Of a stretch of DNA of 64,000 nucleotides, positions 44,525-53,408 are shown one piece after another. A model generated the notes under the pieces. It searched no databases. It was not told the DNA's origin and worked only from the letters and a program-made list of their open reading frames with translations. This DNA comes from an uncultured Christensenella sp. (GTDB taxonomy: Bacteria; Bacillota; Clostridia; Christensenellales; Borkfalkiaceae). The translations under genes were made by a program, and so were the position numbers. The stretch covers positions 1 through 64,000 of the forward strand of contig CAJUEV010000007.1 in the NCBI GenBank assembly GCA_910585785.1, read 5' to 3'. The first letter of the stretch is position 1. Each line of letters begins with the position of its first letter.

Positions 44525-44872
44525 ATGAAAAAAAGCAAAGATAAAACAGCGATTGCCGACGGCGAATACAAGCGGCTCGTCGGTTTGTACACGGCGGCGG
44601 GCGTGGACGAAATCAAGTTAAAAATTTACGACGAACTTATCCGCAAGGTCGCGGAGGTTTTTGCTTGTTTGGAAGCAATCAAAGAATTGCCGTCGATAAT
44701 TTACGACCCGAATAACCCGTCCATACAGCGCGAAACGGCGGCGGGACGTGCGCGGGTCAAGTATATGGCGCAATACACATCGGCAACGCAAAAATTAAAC
44801 AAGGACTTGCTCGGCGGCTTAAACGGCGACGACGGCGATTTATCGGCTTATGACGACGACAACAACAATTAA
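44525..44872 (+). CDS. P27-like terminase small subunit
   Basis: 115 aa behind AAAGGAGG, directly upstream of and overlapping the large subunit by 23 bp, the standard TerS place. Helical, with the family-like end YTSATQKLNKDLL. The preceding 125 bp (44400-44524) has no gene: it starts with a C6 run and contains an imperfect CCCGAAAA / TTTTTCGGG inverted repeat, a possible cos or packaging region. Confidence 0.65.
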   Translation: MKKSKDKTAIADGEYKRLVGLYTAAGVDEIKLKIYDELIRKVAEVFACLEAIKELPSIIYDPNNPSIQRETAAGRARVKYMAQYTSATQKLNKDLLGGLNGDDGDLSAYDDDNNN

Positions 44873-46721
44873 CAACACGGAAGCGGCAACCCCCACCCCC
44901 GCCGAATGGACGCTCGTCAACCCAGATATTGACCCGCTTACAGGTTGGCAAGCATTAAGCGACGACATCGGCGGCAAGCATAGTTTTTTAATTGAATATT
45001 ACAAGCGTTGCCGTTCGGGTGAAATCATAATCGGGCGCGAACTGAAAACCACGCTCGAAATGTTGATACAAGACATTTTTTGCGGCGGCGGCAAATACCG
45101 TTTTACGCTCGACGCGGCACATCGGCGTATTGATTTTATCGAAAACGAAATAAAACATTTTCAAGCCCCCTTCGCGGGTAAGCCGTTTATTATGGCACTT
45201 TGTCAAAAGGCATTTACGGAGGCGATATTCGGGTTTTACGTTTACGATACCGAGTTGTCATACGGCGAAGGTTGGGTGCGCCGTTTTCAAGAAGTTTTAT
45301 TCCTTGTCGCCCGCAAAAACGGAAAAACCCCGCTCGTTGGTGCGCTTGTGCTTGCCGAATGGTTTTGCGGCAAAATGGGTCAAGCGGTTATGTGTGCGTC
45401 AAACGATTATGCGCAAGCCGCGCTCGTTTTCAATGCTATTAACGCCTTCCGCGAAGAGTCGCGCACAATATCCCACGTTACCCGAAAAAACAATAAAGGC
45501 ATATTTTTCGGTAACCCGAAGCAACGCAAAAAGACGGGTAAATTCTCGAAGCAAAACAAGGGGTCAATCGAATTGATGTCGGCGAAGCAGGGCGCGAAAG
45601 AAGGTCGAAACCTTACGCTCGTTATTGCCGACGAAATTCACGAAATGAAAGATAACTCGACCGTCTTGCCGCTTATAACGTCGGTATCAACGCAGGACGA
45701 GCCGCTTTATTTTGAAATCACGACGGAGGGTATTGTGCGCGACGGCTATCTTGACGCGCGGTTATCCGACGCGCGAAAGTCGCTTAAAGGCGAAGCGGAA
45801 ACCGATACGTCGCGTTGGTTGATATGGCTATACACGCAGGACAGCGAGGCGGAAATTTGGAACGATGAGCGCAGTTGGACGAAATCAAACCCGATGTACG
45901 GCATTGCGAAAAAGCCGTCATATTTGCGCAAAAAGGTTGACACGGCACGGCACAGCGGCGCAGACCGCGCGTTTATTCTTGCAAAAGACTTTAACATCAA
46001 GCAATTAGCGAGTAATGCGTGGTTGGAGGAAAAATACATTGATTGCCCCGCCACGTTTGATATTGCCGACTTTGCGGGCAGTTGGTGCATTATCGGGGTT
46101 GACCTTGCGGAAACAAATGACTTATGCGCTTGCACGTTTTTATTTATGCGCCCGAATGACCCCGTCAAATACTTGCACACAATGTATTTTGTAACGGCAG
46201 TCAAGGCGGGCGACGGGCAGTCGACCGACTCCCCCACTAACCCCGAAAAAAAGAATTACATCGAATGGGCGGACGCGGGGCTTGTGCGTATCGTTCAAGA
46301 CAACGTAATTGACGATACGGTCGTATCGGACTACATTTGGGACGTATTCCAAAAACACCGCATACGCCCGCTTACGGTCGGTTACGACGAATGGCACGCG
46401 AAAGACTTTGCAAAGCAAATCGCGGCAAAATTCGGCAAAGAAGTACCGCGCAAAATACGAATGACAACCGACGCGCTCAATGTGCCGACCCGTAACGTCG
46501 AAACCGATTTACGGGCGCGGCTTATCAATTACAACAACAACGATATTTGCCGTTGGAACTTCCGCAACACAGCCGTCCGCGTCGATAAAAACGGGTTTGT
46601 TATGCCTTGTAAAATAAACGGCTATATCGGCAACAAGATTGACGGAACTATGTCAAAAGTAATCGCATACGCCGCATTACGCGAAGTTAAGTCGGCGTTT
46701 ATGGCGAAAATAGGAGGCTAA
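44850..46721 (+). CDS. terminase large subunit (packaging ATPase-nuclease)
   Basis: 623 aa. ATPase domain with Walker A FLVARKNGKTPL and Walker B LVIADEIHEM; nuclease domain starting GVDLAETNDLCACTF. Drives DNA into the prohead at the portal and cuts it. Of the HNH-associated cos-type TerL group, judging by length and neighbours. Translation probably relies on coupling with TerS, as no separate ribosome site is seen. Confidence 0.95.
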   Translation: MTTTTTINNTEAATPTPAEWTLVNPDIDPLTGWQALSDDIGGKHSFLIEYYKRCRSGEIIIGRELKTTLEMLIQDIFCGGGKYRFTLDAAHRRIDFIENEIKHFQAPFAGKPFIMALCQKAFTEAIFGFYVYDTELSYGEGWVRRFQEVLFLVARKNGKTPLVGALVLAEWFCGKMGQAVMCASNDYAQAALVFNAINAFREESRTISHVTRKNNKGIFFGNPKQRKKTGKFSKQNKGSIELMSAKQGAKEGRNLTLVIADEIHEMKDNSTVLPLITSVSTQDEPLYFEITTEGIVRDGYLDARLSDARKSLKGEAETDTSRWLIWLYTQDSEAEIWNDERSWTKSNPMYGIAKKPSYLRKKVDTARHSGADRAFILAKDFNIKQLASNAWLEEKYIDCPATFDIADFAGSWCIIGVDLAETNDLCACTFLFMRPNDPVKYLHTMYFVTAVKAGDGQSTDSPTNPEKKNYIEWADAGLVRIVQDNVIDDTVVSDYIWDVFQKHRIRPLTVGYDEWHAKDFAKQIAAKFGKEVPRKIRMTTDALNVPTRNVETDLRARLINYNNNDICRWNFRNTAVRVDKNGFVMPCKINGYIGNKIDGTMSKVIAYAALREVKSAFMAKIGG

Positions 46722-46723
46722 TT

Positions 46724-46903
46724 ATGGGCGATAAACGCGACCCGCAAAACAAAAACGAAATATACGCGCGGAGCGTTCGTTGCCCCGTACATCACGCCGT
46801 AATCGGCAAATACGATGTGCGCGACGGCTTGATAAACGCGGTTTATTTATGCCCGAAATGCCGTCGGGAATATACCTACACAATACCACCGCGCAAACCG
46901 TGA
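46724..46903 (+). CDS. small zinc-ribbon phage protein, 59 aa
   Basis: 59 aa behind AGGAGG, 2 bp after terL. RCPVHHAVIGKYD ... YLCPKCRREY looks like a Com/zinc-ribbon protein of the kind found beside phage packaging genes. Last gene before the non-coding RNA-like interval. Confidence 0.65.
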   Translation: MGDKRDPQNKNEIYARSVRCPVHHAVIGKYDVRDGLINAVYLCPKCRREYTYTIPPRKP

Positions 46904-46937
46904 AAAAAACTTCTTAAAAGATTTTAACGAAAAACCG

Positions 46938-46967
46938 TTGACTTCGCGCCGCGCGTCGAGTTATAAT
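46938..46967 (+). promoter_or_regulatory. promoter between terL and portal
   Basis: TTGACT (46938-46943), 18-nt spacer, TATAAT (46962-46967). Start predicted near 46974, inside a 320-bp interval without a gene. Confidence 0.7.
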
Positions 46968-46973
46968 GCGGTC

Positions 46974-47197
46974 AAATTGAATACACGCACCACCACCCCG
47001 CGCGGGTGAGTGCGCCGCAATCGCCTTGTATTGCCGCCCGTTCGGGCGTGTGCGCCGTTGGTGTCTGATTATGGCATATCCACCGCCGACGCGGTGAGTG
47101 CGCCGCGATTATCTTTTAATCGCCACATATCAAAACGAATGTGAGTGCGCCGATATTAACGAGTTTATTGCTCGTTACTATCGGCGCACTTTTTTTG
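46974..47197 (+). ncRNA. structured leader or small RNA with iterated GTGAGTGCGCCG modules
   Basis: GTGAGTGCGCCG occurs at 47006, 47094 and 47141, with a variant (GTGTGCGCCG) at 47048. The first three copies follow a small GC hairpin whose 3' arm enters the module. The last copy is the 5' arm of a long terminator hairpin. Earlier copies could pair with the same 3' arm (CGGCGCACT, 47182-47190), so alternative folds are possible. No open frame. It may be an attenuator for the head genes or a stand-alone RNA. Confidence 0.5.
47144..47197 (+). terminator. long intrinsic terminator upstream of portal gene
   Basis: AGTGCGCCGATA pairs with TATCGGCGCACT, enclosing a second stem TAACGAG / CTCGTTA, followed by TTTTTTTG. 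26 nt upstream of the portal start. Confidence 0.85.
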
Positions 47198-47223
47198 TTA
47201 TTTTTCGCAAGGAGGCAAGCCGA

Positions 47224-48504
47224 TTGTCAACGCTTAAAAACGCCATACACAATTTGCTCGGTTGGGATAGACCGACCGCGTATAACCGCGTTGTAAATGC
47301 AAATACGGTTTTATTTTCGTCGTTCGGCAAGGATATTACCGCGTCGGACATCGTAAAAACGGCGATACATCGCGTTTGCGAGGAAGTGTCAAAATGTAGT
47401 ATCAAGTCGGTTATTGAAACGCAAAACCCGCACCGCATAACGGTCGCGGACGACGACATCAACCGCGTTTTGTGCGGGCGTGTAAACCCGATATGCGGAC
47501 TTAAAGACTTTTTGTATAAATGCGCTTACATCGCGCTCGTCAATCGAAATTGTTTTATTTATTGGGCTTACGACGAAGTCCCGATAAAAGTTGACGGCAA
47601 AGATTATGTCAAGCGCGTTACGCGCGGTTTATACCCGCTTGAAAAAGCCCGCGTCAAACTCTACTATGCGGGCGACGAAATGCGGGCGGAATTACAAAGC
47701 GCGACGGGCGGCGGCGTTACGCTTGACTTACCGTATAGCGATTTAATACATATTCGCGTCGGTTACGGCGCAAACCCGTATTTGGGCGGCGACGCAAACG
47801 GTCAAGCCGATTGGCGGGCAATTCTTAAAAATTTGCAAACTTTGCACGTTATACAGGAGTCTATCCCGAAATCGCTTGAAGCGTCTTTATCGTTGCACGG
47901 CATTTTGACAATGCGCACGGTTGTGGAAGCGGACAAACGCGAAATATCCCGCAAGGAATTTGAACAGCATTTATTTAACAGCGAGTACGGTATAGTCGCA
48001 ACCGACTACGAGTCCGAATTTACGCCGATACAAATTGCAACGCAGGATATACCGCAAACCGTTTTGACGTTTTTGCGCGACGAAATTTTGTCGCCGTTCG
48101 GCGTTAGTGTACCGATATATCTCGGCAAGTACACTGACGACGATTTTACCGCGTTTTATCAAACGGCGGTCGAGCCGTTGCTTTTAACGATTGCCGAAGC
48201 AATGAAAATAACGCTCTTTACATCGGCGCAAATCGCGCACGGACGCACGATAAAATTTTACGACAAAGTTGTACAATCGCTATCGTTCGCCCGCCGTTTG
48301 GAAATTGCAAAGGCAACGCAAGAGGACGCGCTCTTATCCCGTCCCGAACGGCGCGAATTGTTGGGCTATGACCCCGACGACGAGCCGACCCGCGTATCGT
48401 TGAACTATATCGACGTATCAATCGCAAATACCTATCAATTAACGGCGTTGTCGCAGGGCAAAAAACCGACCGCGCCGAAGCAAAACAAGGAGGACGACGA
48501 ATAA
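47224..48504 (+). CDS. portal protein
   Basis: 426 aa, HK97-type portal forming the dodecameric DNA gate at one capsid vertex. The TTG at 47224 is chosen: AAGGAGG precedes it by 8 nt, whereas earlier in-frame codons fall in the terminator hairpin. Family features: LKNAIHNLLGWDRP at the start, SFARRLEIAKATQED near the end and the general alpha/beta portal core. Its stop overlaps the protease ATG region. Confidence 0.9.
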   Translation: MSTLKNAIHNLLGWDRPTAYNRVVNANTVLFSSFGKDITASDIVKTAIHRVCEEVSKCSIKSVIETQNPHRITVADDDINRVLCGRVNPICGLKDFLYKCAYIALVNRNCFIYWAYDEVPIKVDGKDYVKRVTRGLYPLEKARVKLYYAGDEMRAELQSATGGGVTLDLPYSDLIHIRVGYGANPYLGGDANGQADWRAILKNLQTLHVIQESIPKSLEASLSLHGILTMRTVVEADKREISRKEFEQHLFNSEYGIVATDYESEFTPIQIATQDIPQTVLTFLRDEILSPFGVSVPIYLGKYTDDDFTAFYQTAVEPLLLTIAEAMKITLFTSAQIAHGRTIKFYDKVVQSLSFARRLEIAKATQEDALLSRPERRELLGYDPDDEPTRVSLNYIDVSIANTYQLTALSQGKKPTAPKQNKEDDE

Positions 48505-49205
48505 TGCCCGACGAAATCAAACCGTACACCACCCCGCAATATATCAAGCGTTCTGCGCCCGACGGCAACCCTGCGCAAATCGACCCGTTAAAGGGCGTAA
48601 TTGAAGGTTGCCCGATTGTATTCAATCAAAGGACGGCAATCGGCGACTTGTTTTACGAGGAAATCGACCCGCACGCGCTCGACGACGCGGATATATCCGA
48701 CATCAAGTTTATGGTAAACCACGACGACGGAATGATACCGCTTGCACGCCACAGGCGCGGCAAACGGTCGACTATGGACGTTGAAATCAAGCCCGACGGT
48801 TTACACATCAAAACAACGCTTGACATTGAAAACAACGCGACCGCCCGCGAACTTTGCTCGGCGGTAACGCGCGGCGACATTGAGGATATGTCTTTTGCGT
48901 TCGGTGTTTTGGTATCGGGTTACGAATGGCGCGACCTCGACACGGATATGCCGACGCGCCGAATTACCAAAATATCAAAGGTTTTCGAAGTATCCGCTGT
49001 AAACGACGGCGCATACCCGCAAACTTCGATATATGCCCGCTCCCCCGCCTCGTTGGATAACGACAAAATTGCGTTGGATAACGCAAAGGCGGCGGCGTTG
49101 GAAAATGAACAAAGGCGGCAAAGTGTCGACTCGCAAGCGGCGTTAAAACTTGCGAAAGAAAAATTTTTATTTTTGGAGGAACAAAGAAACTATGAAAACC
49201 CTTAA
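48504..49205 (+). CDS. HK97-family prohead protease
   Basis: 233 aa. Herpesvirus/HK97-type serine protease fold with catalytic His in MVNHDDG and Ser in DMSFAFGV. It removes scaffold segments during capsid maturation. Located between portal and capsid as usual; its 3' end overlaps the capsid gene. Confidence 0.93.
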   Translation: MPDEIKPYTTPQYIKRSAPDGNPAQIDPLKGVIEGCPIVFNQRTAIGDLFYEEIDPHALDDADISDIKFMVNHDDGMIPLARHRRGKRSTMDVEIKPDGLHIKTTLDIENNATARELCSAVTRGDIEDMSFAFGVLVSGYEWRDLDTDMPTRRITKISKVFEVSAVNDGAYPQTSIYARSPASLDNDKIALDNAKAAALENEQRRQSVDSQAALKLAKEKFLFLEEQRNYENP

Positions 49206-50442
49206 AGAATTGCAGGAAGCCCGCGCCGCCCTTTTAGCGGAAGCGGCAAAAGCAGAAACCACCGCCGACCGCCTTGCGGAAATTCGCAAGCAGGTTGACG
49301 GGCTTAACCTTGCCATTACCGAATTGCGCAAGGACGAAGCGGAAGCGGCGGCAAAAGAAGAGCGCGACGCGGCACGCCCCGCGAACGGCGGCGCACCCGC
49401 TCCGACTCCCGTTATCGTACACGACGACGCAAAGGTCGACGCGCAGAAGCGCACCGCCGAAAATGCGGAAGCGGTCGAGAAGCGTGCGAAATCGCTTAAA
49501 AGCGGCGAAAAGACAACGCTCGAACATCGCGCCGTTGCGTCCTCTTCCACCGCGCTCGGCACGGTTGCAAGCGGCGATATTGCCCCCGCTTTTGAACAGG
49601 TTGGAACGCTTGACAAACTTGTCAACGAATTGCACCTCGAAGGCACGGGCGCGGAAAGTTACAAAAAGCCGTTCGCAAAAAATATCGCCGAAGGCGGCAT
49701 AACGAAAGAAGGCGCAGACTACCACACCGCCGAGCCGACGTTCGATTATGCGTCGATTAACAAGGTAAAAATCACGGCTTACGCCGAAGTCAACGAAGAG
49801 GTCGAGAAATTGCCCGCCGCGCGTTACGTTGCGGAAATCGAAAGCGCGGTCATTGGCGCATTGCGCAAAAAGATTATCGGACAAATAATCGACGGAAGCG
49901 GCACGGACGAACTTGTCGGCATTATCAACGCGCCGACAAGCATTATTACGACGGCACAGCGTAAAACCGTTGCCACCATTGACGAAAACACGCTCGACAG
50001 CCTTATTTTCAAGTACGGCGGCGACGAAGATGTCGAAGGCGACGCTTATATTGTGCTTAACAAATTAACGCTTGAAGAGTTTGCGAAAGTCAAAGGCTCG
50101 GACAAACGCCGCGCATACGACATTGTTGTGCGTGGAAATACGGGAACGATTAACGGCATACCGTTTGTTTGCACGTCGAAACTTGCCGCCTTCGGTGCGG
50201 TTACGGCGGGCAACCCTTATTTGATTTACGGCAAATTGAAGGGTTACGAATTGGCGTACTTTGCCGACATCGAAGTTACGAAATCGTCCGACTACAAATT
50301 CAAACAGGGCGTAACAGCGTTCAAAGCGTCCGTATTCGTCGGCGGCTCACCCGCGATGTACAACGGCTTTATGACCGTGCAGAAGGCGGCGGGTACGCAG
50401 GAAACAAAGACAAACGCCGAAACCCCGAAAACGGGCGATTAA
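49192..50442 (+). CDS. major capsid protein, HK97 fold
   Basis: 416 aa, ATG behind GGAGGA. Residues 1-115 are a charged coiled-coil delta/scaffold domain (KTLKELQEARAALLAEAAKA) cut off by the protease. The rest is the HK97 coat fold (ASGDIAPAFEQVGTL, QIIDGSGTDELVGIINAP, YDIVVRGNTGTINGIPFV). Confidence 0.93.
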   Translation: MKTLKELQEARAALLAEAAKAETTADRLAEIRKQVDGLNLAITELRKDEAEAAAKEERDAARPANGGAPAPTPVIVHDDAKVDAQKRTAENAEAVEKRAKSLKSGEKTTLEHRAVASSSTALGTVASGDIAPAFEQVGTLDKLVNELHLEGTGAESYKKPFAKNIAEGGITKEGADYHTAEPTFDYASINKVKITAYAEVNEEVEKLPAARYVAEIESAVIGALRKKIIGQIIDGSGTDELVGIINAPTSIITTAQRKTVATIDENTLDSLIFKYGGDEDVEGDAYIVLNKLTLEEFAKVKGSDKRRAYDIVVRGNTGTINGIPFVCTSKLAAFGAVTAGNPYLIYGKLKGYELAYFADIEVTKSSDYKFKQGVTAFKASVFVGGSPAMYNGFMTVQKAAGTQETKTNAETPKTGD

Positions 50443-50509
50443 AATTGGTTTTTAGTTGCGGGTCGGCGCAAGAGCCGATACAAAACGGTATTACGTTAAG
50501 GAGGTCGAA

Positions 50510-50770
50510 ATGCAACAAGACATCGACAACATCTTGTATAAAATGGGCTACTATGACGCAGACCCGCAACTAAAAGAAACCGTAAAGGGCTATATCAAAG
50601 TCGCGGAAGAATTTATGCTCGATAGCGGCGTACCGCAAGACCGTTTGGGAACGCAACGCGCGTACGCAATCAAAGCACTTTTCGCCGACGCTTTTGATAA
50701 AGGCACACCCGACGACGTAATCAAGAAGGACGGAATGGTTGTCGCGCTTATCGCGCAATTACGGAGATAA
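50510..50770 (+). CDS. head-tail connector protein (gp6-like)
   Basis: 86 aa behind AAGGAGG. All-helical small protein directly after the capsid gene, the position and size of HK97 gp6-type adaptors that sit under the portal. GTPDDVIKKDGMVVALIAQLR is similar to the family end. Confidence 0.7.
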   Translation: MQQDIDNILYKMGYYDADPQLKETVKGYIKVAEEFMLDSGVPQDRLGTQRAYAIKALFADAFDKGTPDDVIKKDGMVVALIAQLRR

Positions 50771-50771
50771 T

Positions 50772-51182
50772 ATGGCAAAACAAACGGTAAAAGAACGCCG
50801 CACGCTTGTCAAATTCGCCGTACAGCGCACGACACACATCGCGGGAAAAGGTGCGTCGACAACGTGGGAAACAATATCGGTCAAAATAGGCGAAGCCGAC
50901 GACGGCTCGCCTATAATGACAGATTGCTTTTATTGCGAATGGTTAAACGCATACGGGCAAACGGCAACGCAACAGCAAGCCGACGGCGTAATACGCCCCG
51001 CCCGCTTGCGCTTGCCGTTCGTTAAAGCAGTTTACGACGCACTTATCGCGCGGGACGTGCGAATTTACTTGCGCGGCATAAAAGACGACGCGCACACGTT
51101 TTGTCTTGCAGGGGCGGCGGATAACTACCTTGAACAAAACAAAATGATTGAACTACAAGTCAAAAAGTACGAGGGCAAATAA
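50772..51182 (+). CDS. head-closure/adaptor-like protein
   Basis: 136 aa, 1 bp after the connector. Beta-rich, with sequence TIAGKGASTTWETISVKIGEA typical of small stoppers. Assigned mainly by position between connector and tail completion genes. Confidence 0.5.
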   Translation: MAKQTVKERRTLVKFAVQRTTHIAGKGASTTWETISVKIGEADDGSPIMTDCFYCEWLNAYGQTATQQQADGVIRPARLRLPFVKAVYDALIARDVRIYLRGIKDDAHTFCLAGAADNYLEQNKMIELQVKKYEGK

Positions 51183-51598
51183 TGAACGTAACGGCGATAA
51201 TACAAAAAATACTCGACGACACCCTTTTGCCGTTCGGCGTAATAACAAACCACTTGCGGCGCGTTGAAACGGACAATATCGCAAATTCGCAAGTCGATGT
51301 AAACGCCGACGAGTACGTCGTTTATAAAATCGTATCAAATCGCCCGAAAACATACGGCGACGGCAATGCAAAGACCCGCCGCGTGTATATCGACGTGAAT
51401 TACTATTACTTGTACGAAAAACACGACCCCCGCTATTCGGGCGTTGACGAACGCTTAAAGGCTATCAAACGCGCCGTATTGCAAGACCCGCATTTTGCGC
51501 TCGCAAACGACGAAAGCGATATACCCGACAGCAACAACCCGTATCGCGGCGTAAACATTGAGTTTGTGTACATCGGGACGGTTGATTATGGCAAATAA
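51182..51598 (+). CDS. tail completion/terminator-like protein
   Basis: 138 aa, start overlapping the previous stop. A DERLKAIKRAVL helix and a final beta strand pair (YRGVNIEFVYIG) match the fold of tail terminators that cap the tail tube. Assignment rests on position and size. Confidence 0.5.
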   Translation: MNVTAIIQKILDDTLLPFGVITNHLRRVETDNIANSQVDVNADEYVVYKIVSNRPKTYGDGNAKTRRVYIDVNYYYLYEKHDPRYSGVDERLKAIKRAVLQDPHFALANDESDIPDSNNPYRGVNIEFVYIGTVDYGK

Positions 51599-52022
51599 AG
51601 GCATATCGACGGGACACATCGCGCTCGACGAATTGCCCGAAGCGTTGACGGGAATTTTAACCGATTTTCAACACGCAAACTTTGAAGCGCGGCAACAGGC
51701 GGTACAAAAGGGCGCGGAGGTTTTCAAAGACGCGGTCGAAGCCGTAACGCCCCGCGACACGGGCGAAATGGCGCAGTCTTGGCAAATCAAGACAAAGTAC
51801 AAAGACCGCCGATATGTCGGAAATACACGCGTTGCAAGCGGCGACGTGCGCCGTAAAACAAAAGACGGCTCAAAAGGCGAAGCGCGGCAAGACGTACCAT
51901 TGTCAAACGTACTTGAATATGGCGACAACCCGCATAACGGTTTTATCCGCCGTTGTTTTGACGAAACCGAGCCGCAAATCTTTGAAGCAATCAAAAACAC
52001 CATTAAAAACGGAGGCAAATAA
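51588..52022 (+). CDS. HK97 gp10-like tail-neck protein
   Basis: 144 aa. Contains VEAVTPRDTGEMAQSW, the common (A)PxDTGxLxxS signature of the HK97 gp10 family that joins neck and tail. Overlaps its upstream neighbour by 11 bp. Confidence 0.8.
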   Translation: MANKGISTGHIALDELPEALTGILTDFQHANFEARQQAVQKGAEVFKDAVEAVTPRDTGEMAQSWQIKTKYKDRRYVGNTRVASGDVRRKTKDGSKGEARQDVPLSNVLEYGDNPHNGFIRRCFDETEPQIFEAIKNTIKNGGK

Positions 52023-52025
52023 AAA

Positions 52026-52688
52026 ATGACAAACAGCAAGGCGGCAACGCCCGCAAAAAATCTTATACGTTTTAATATCCGTAATGCAAAGTACGCCTTC
52101 CCCGCCGACAATGGCGAGTATGGCGATTTTGTGCCTATGGGTACATCAACAAAAATGGCACTTGAAACCGACTCGTCCGAAAAAGAAGTCTACGGCGACG
52201 GCGAGTGCATTATTCACTACATCAACGAAAAGGGCAAAACGGGAACGCTTACGCAAAACAATATTTGCGACGAGTACGAAATCGCGTGCGGACGGCAGGT
52301 AATGACCGTCGACGGGCTTGCGCAGGTTAAGCCGACCAAAAACACCCCGCACATCATTTATTTTGAAACGTGCGCAATGGACGGCGATAACGAAATATCG
52401 GTCGCAAAAACGATGTTGTACGGCGTTACGTCCACCCGCCCCGCCGAAAATTACGACCAAAATAACGGCGAAATCAACGAGTCGTCGTTCGATGTGCCGC
52501 TTAAAATCAAGGGTATCAAAGCACTTGCGTCGGACGGCAAGGTTTACGTCGACGCAAAAGGTAACAACCGTGTTGTATGGCAGTTGACGAAAACGCCCGA
52601 TATGGAGGGTTATGACACGTTCGGCGACAAGGTGGTTATCCCGAAAATGCTTGCGGGCGCGGAAGCGGACGCGGGCACGGGCGCATAA
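52026..52688 (+). CDS. major tail tube protein
   Basis: 220 aa, upstream of the tail chaperones. Beta-rich sequence (GDFVPMGTSTKMALETDSS, then FDVPLKIKGIKALASDG) like major tail proteins of clostridial siphoviruses, which polymerise into the tail tube. Confidence 0.8.
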   Translation: MTNSKAATPAKNLIRFNIRNAKYAFPADNGEYGDFVPMGTSTKMALETDSSEKEVYGDGECIIHYINEKGKTGTLTQNNICDEYEIACGRQVMTVDGLAQVKPTKNTPHIIYFETCAMDGDNEISVAKTMLYGVTSTRPAENYDQNNGEINESSFDVPLKIKGIKALASDGKVYVDAKGNNRVVWQLTKTPDMEGYDTFGDKVVIPKMLAGAEADAGTGA

Positions 52689-52700
52689 TCGGAGGGCGAT

Positions 52701-53096
52701 ATGATAAATACGACTTTACCCGTACTTGAAACGGAACTCGACGAAGCGAAGGGCGAACTTATCCGCAAAACGCACGACATCAAGTGCAAAATCGACGTAT
52801 CGGTATTTGCCGAGCGGCGTTGGGAAGAGAACTTCCCCGCAAACGCAAAGACCGAAACGATTTTTGCATACGTTGAACGAATGAACGGAAAAGACCTTAA
52901 AAACCCCGCATACCTTTTGTCGAACTTAAAGGCGATTTATTGCTTTATCGTAAGCGACGAAATTGCCGACTTCGACTCGTTTTTGCAAATGTTTGATATG
53001 TCGGACATCGAATACTTGACGCGGCTCATTAACAAAATCAAGTTTGTTTTTGAAATCGCGTTAAAGGCGACAACAACGAACGCAAAAAACTCGTAA
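52701..53096 (+). CDS. tail assembly chaperone, short (G-type) form
   Basis: 131 aa, AGGAGGGC ribosome site. Helical chaperone encoded between tail tube and tape measure, the classic place for gpG. Ends six bases after a slippery heptamer, and a longer form is made by frameshifting (see next entry). Confidence 0.75.
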   Translation: MINTTLPVLETELDEAKGELIRKTHDIKCKIDVSVFAERRWEENFPANAKTETIFAYVERMNGKDLKNPAYLLSNLKAIYCFIVSDEIADFDSFLQMFDMSDIEYLTRLINKIKFVFEIALKATTTNAKNS

Positions 53097-53404
53097 CGCA
53101 CGGGCAGGAATATACGCGGCTATCGGGTATATATGCGAAATTAAACCCGCAACCCGAAGCCGCAAAACCTTTACCCGTGCCGCGTTACATAACACTTATG
53201 CAAAAATGCGTCGAACATAGAATACCCGACGCAATTATCACAAATTCACATTTTAACGACCTTTACGTCTTGATAATGTCGATTGATATTGCGAACTTAA
53301 AACACGCAATACAGCAAGCACGGAAAGCGCAAAACAAAAACAGCAATTACAACGTGCGCGACGTATCGGCGGCGGAAGCGGTCAAATTCTTAAAAGGAGG
53401 CTAA
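52701..53404 (+). CDS. tail assembly chaperone, -1 frameshift (GT-type) form
   Basis: Join of 52701-53090 and 53090-53404, about 234 aa. The heptamer A AAA AAC (53084-53090) is in the right phase for -1 slippage and lies 3 bases before the zero-frame stop. The -1 frame is open from there (LVTHGQEYTRLSGIYAKL onward) to a stop just before the tape measure gene. In tailed phages gpG and gpGT wrap the tape measure during tail assembly at a fixed ratio set by such slippage. The 53177 GTG start seen in this frame has no ribosome site. Confidence 0.85.
53084..53090 (+). other. programmed -1 frameshift slippery site
   Basis: A AAA AAC, zero-frame codons GCA AAA AAC TCG TAA. Canonical X XXY YYZ form. 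Confidence 0.85.
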
Positions 53405-53408
53405 ACCT

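Noticed and set aside
47098..47223. 42-codon N-terminal extension of the portal
   Set aside because: Would be translated from the terminator hairpin; the TTG at 47224 has AAGGAGG at correct spacing.
53177..53404. Separate 75-aa tail gene starting at GTG
   Set aside because: No ribosome site; the frame is continuous with the -1 extension after the slippery heptamer.
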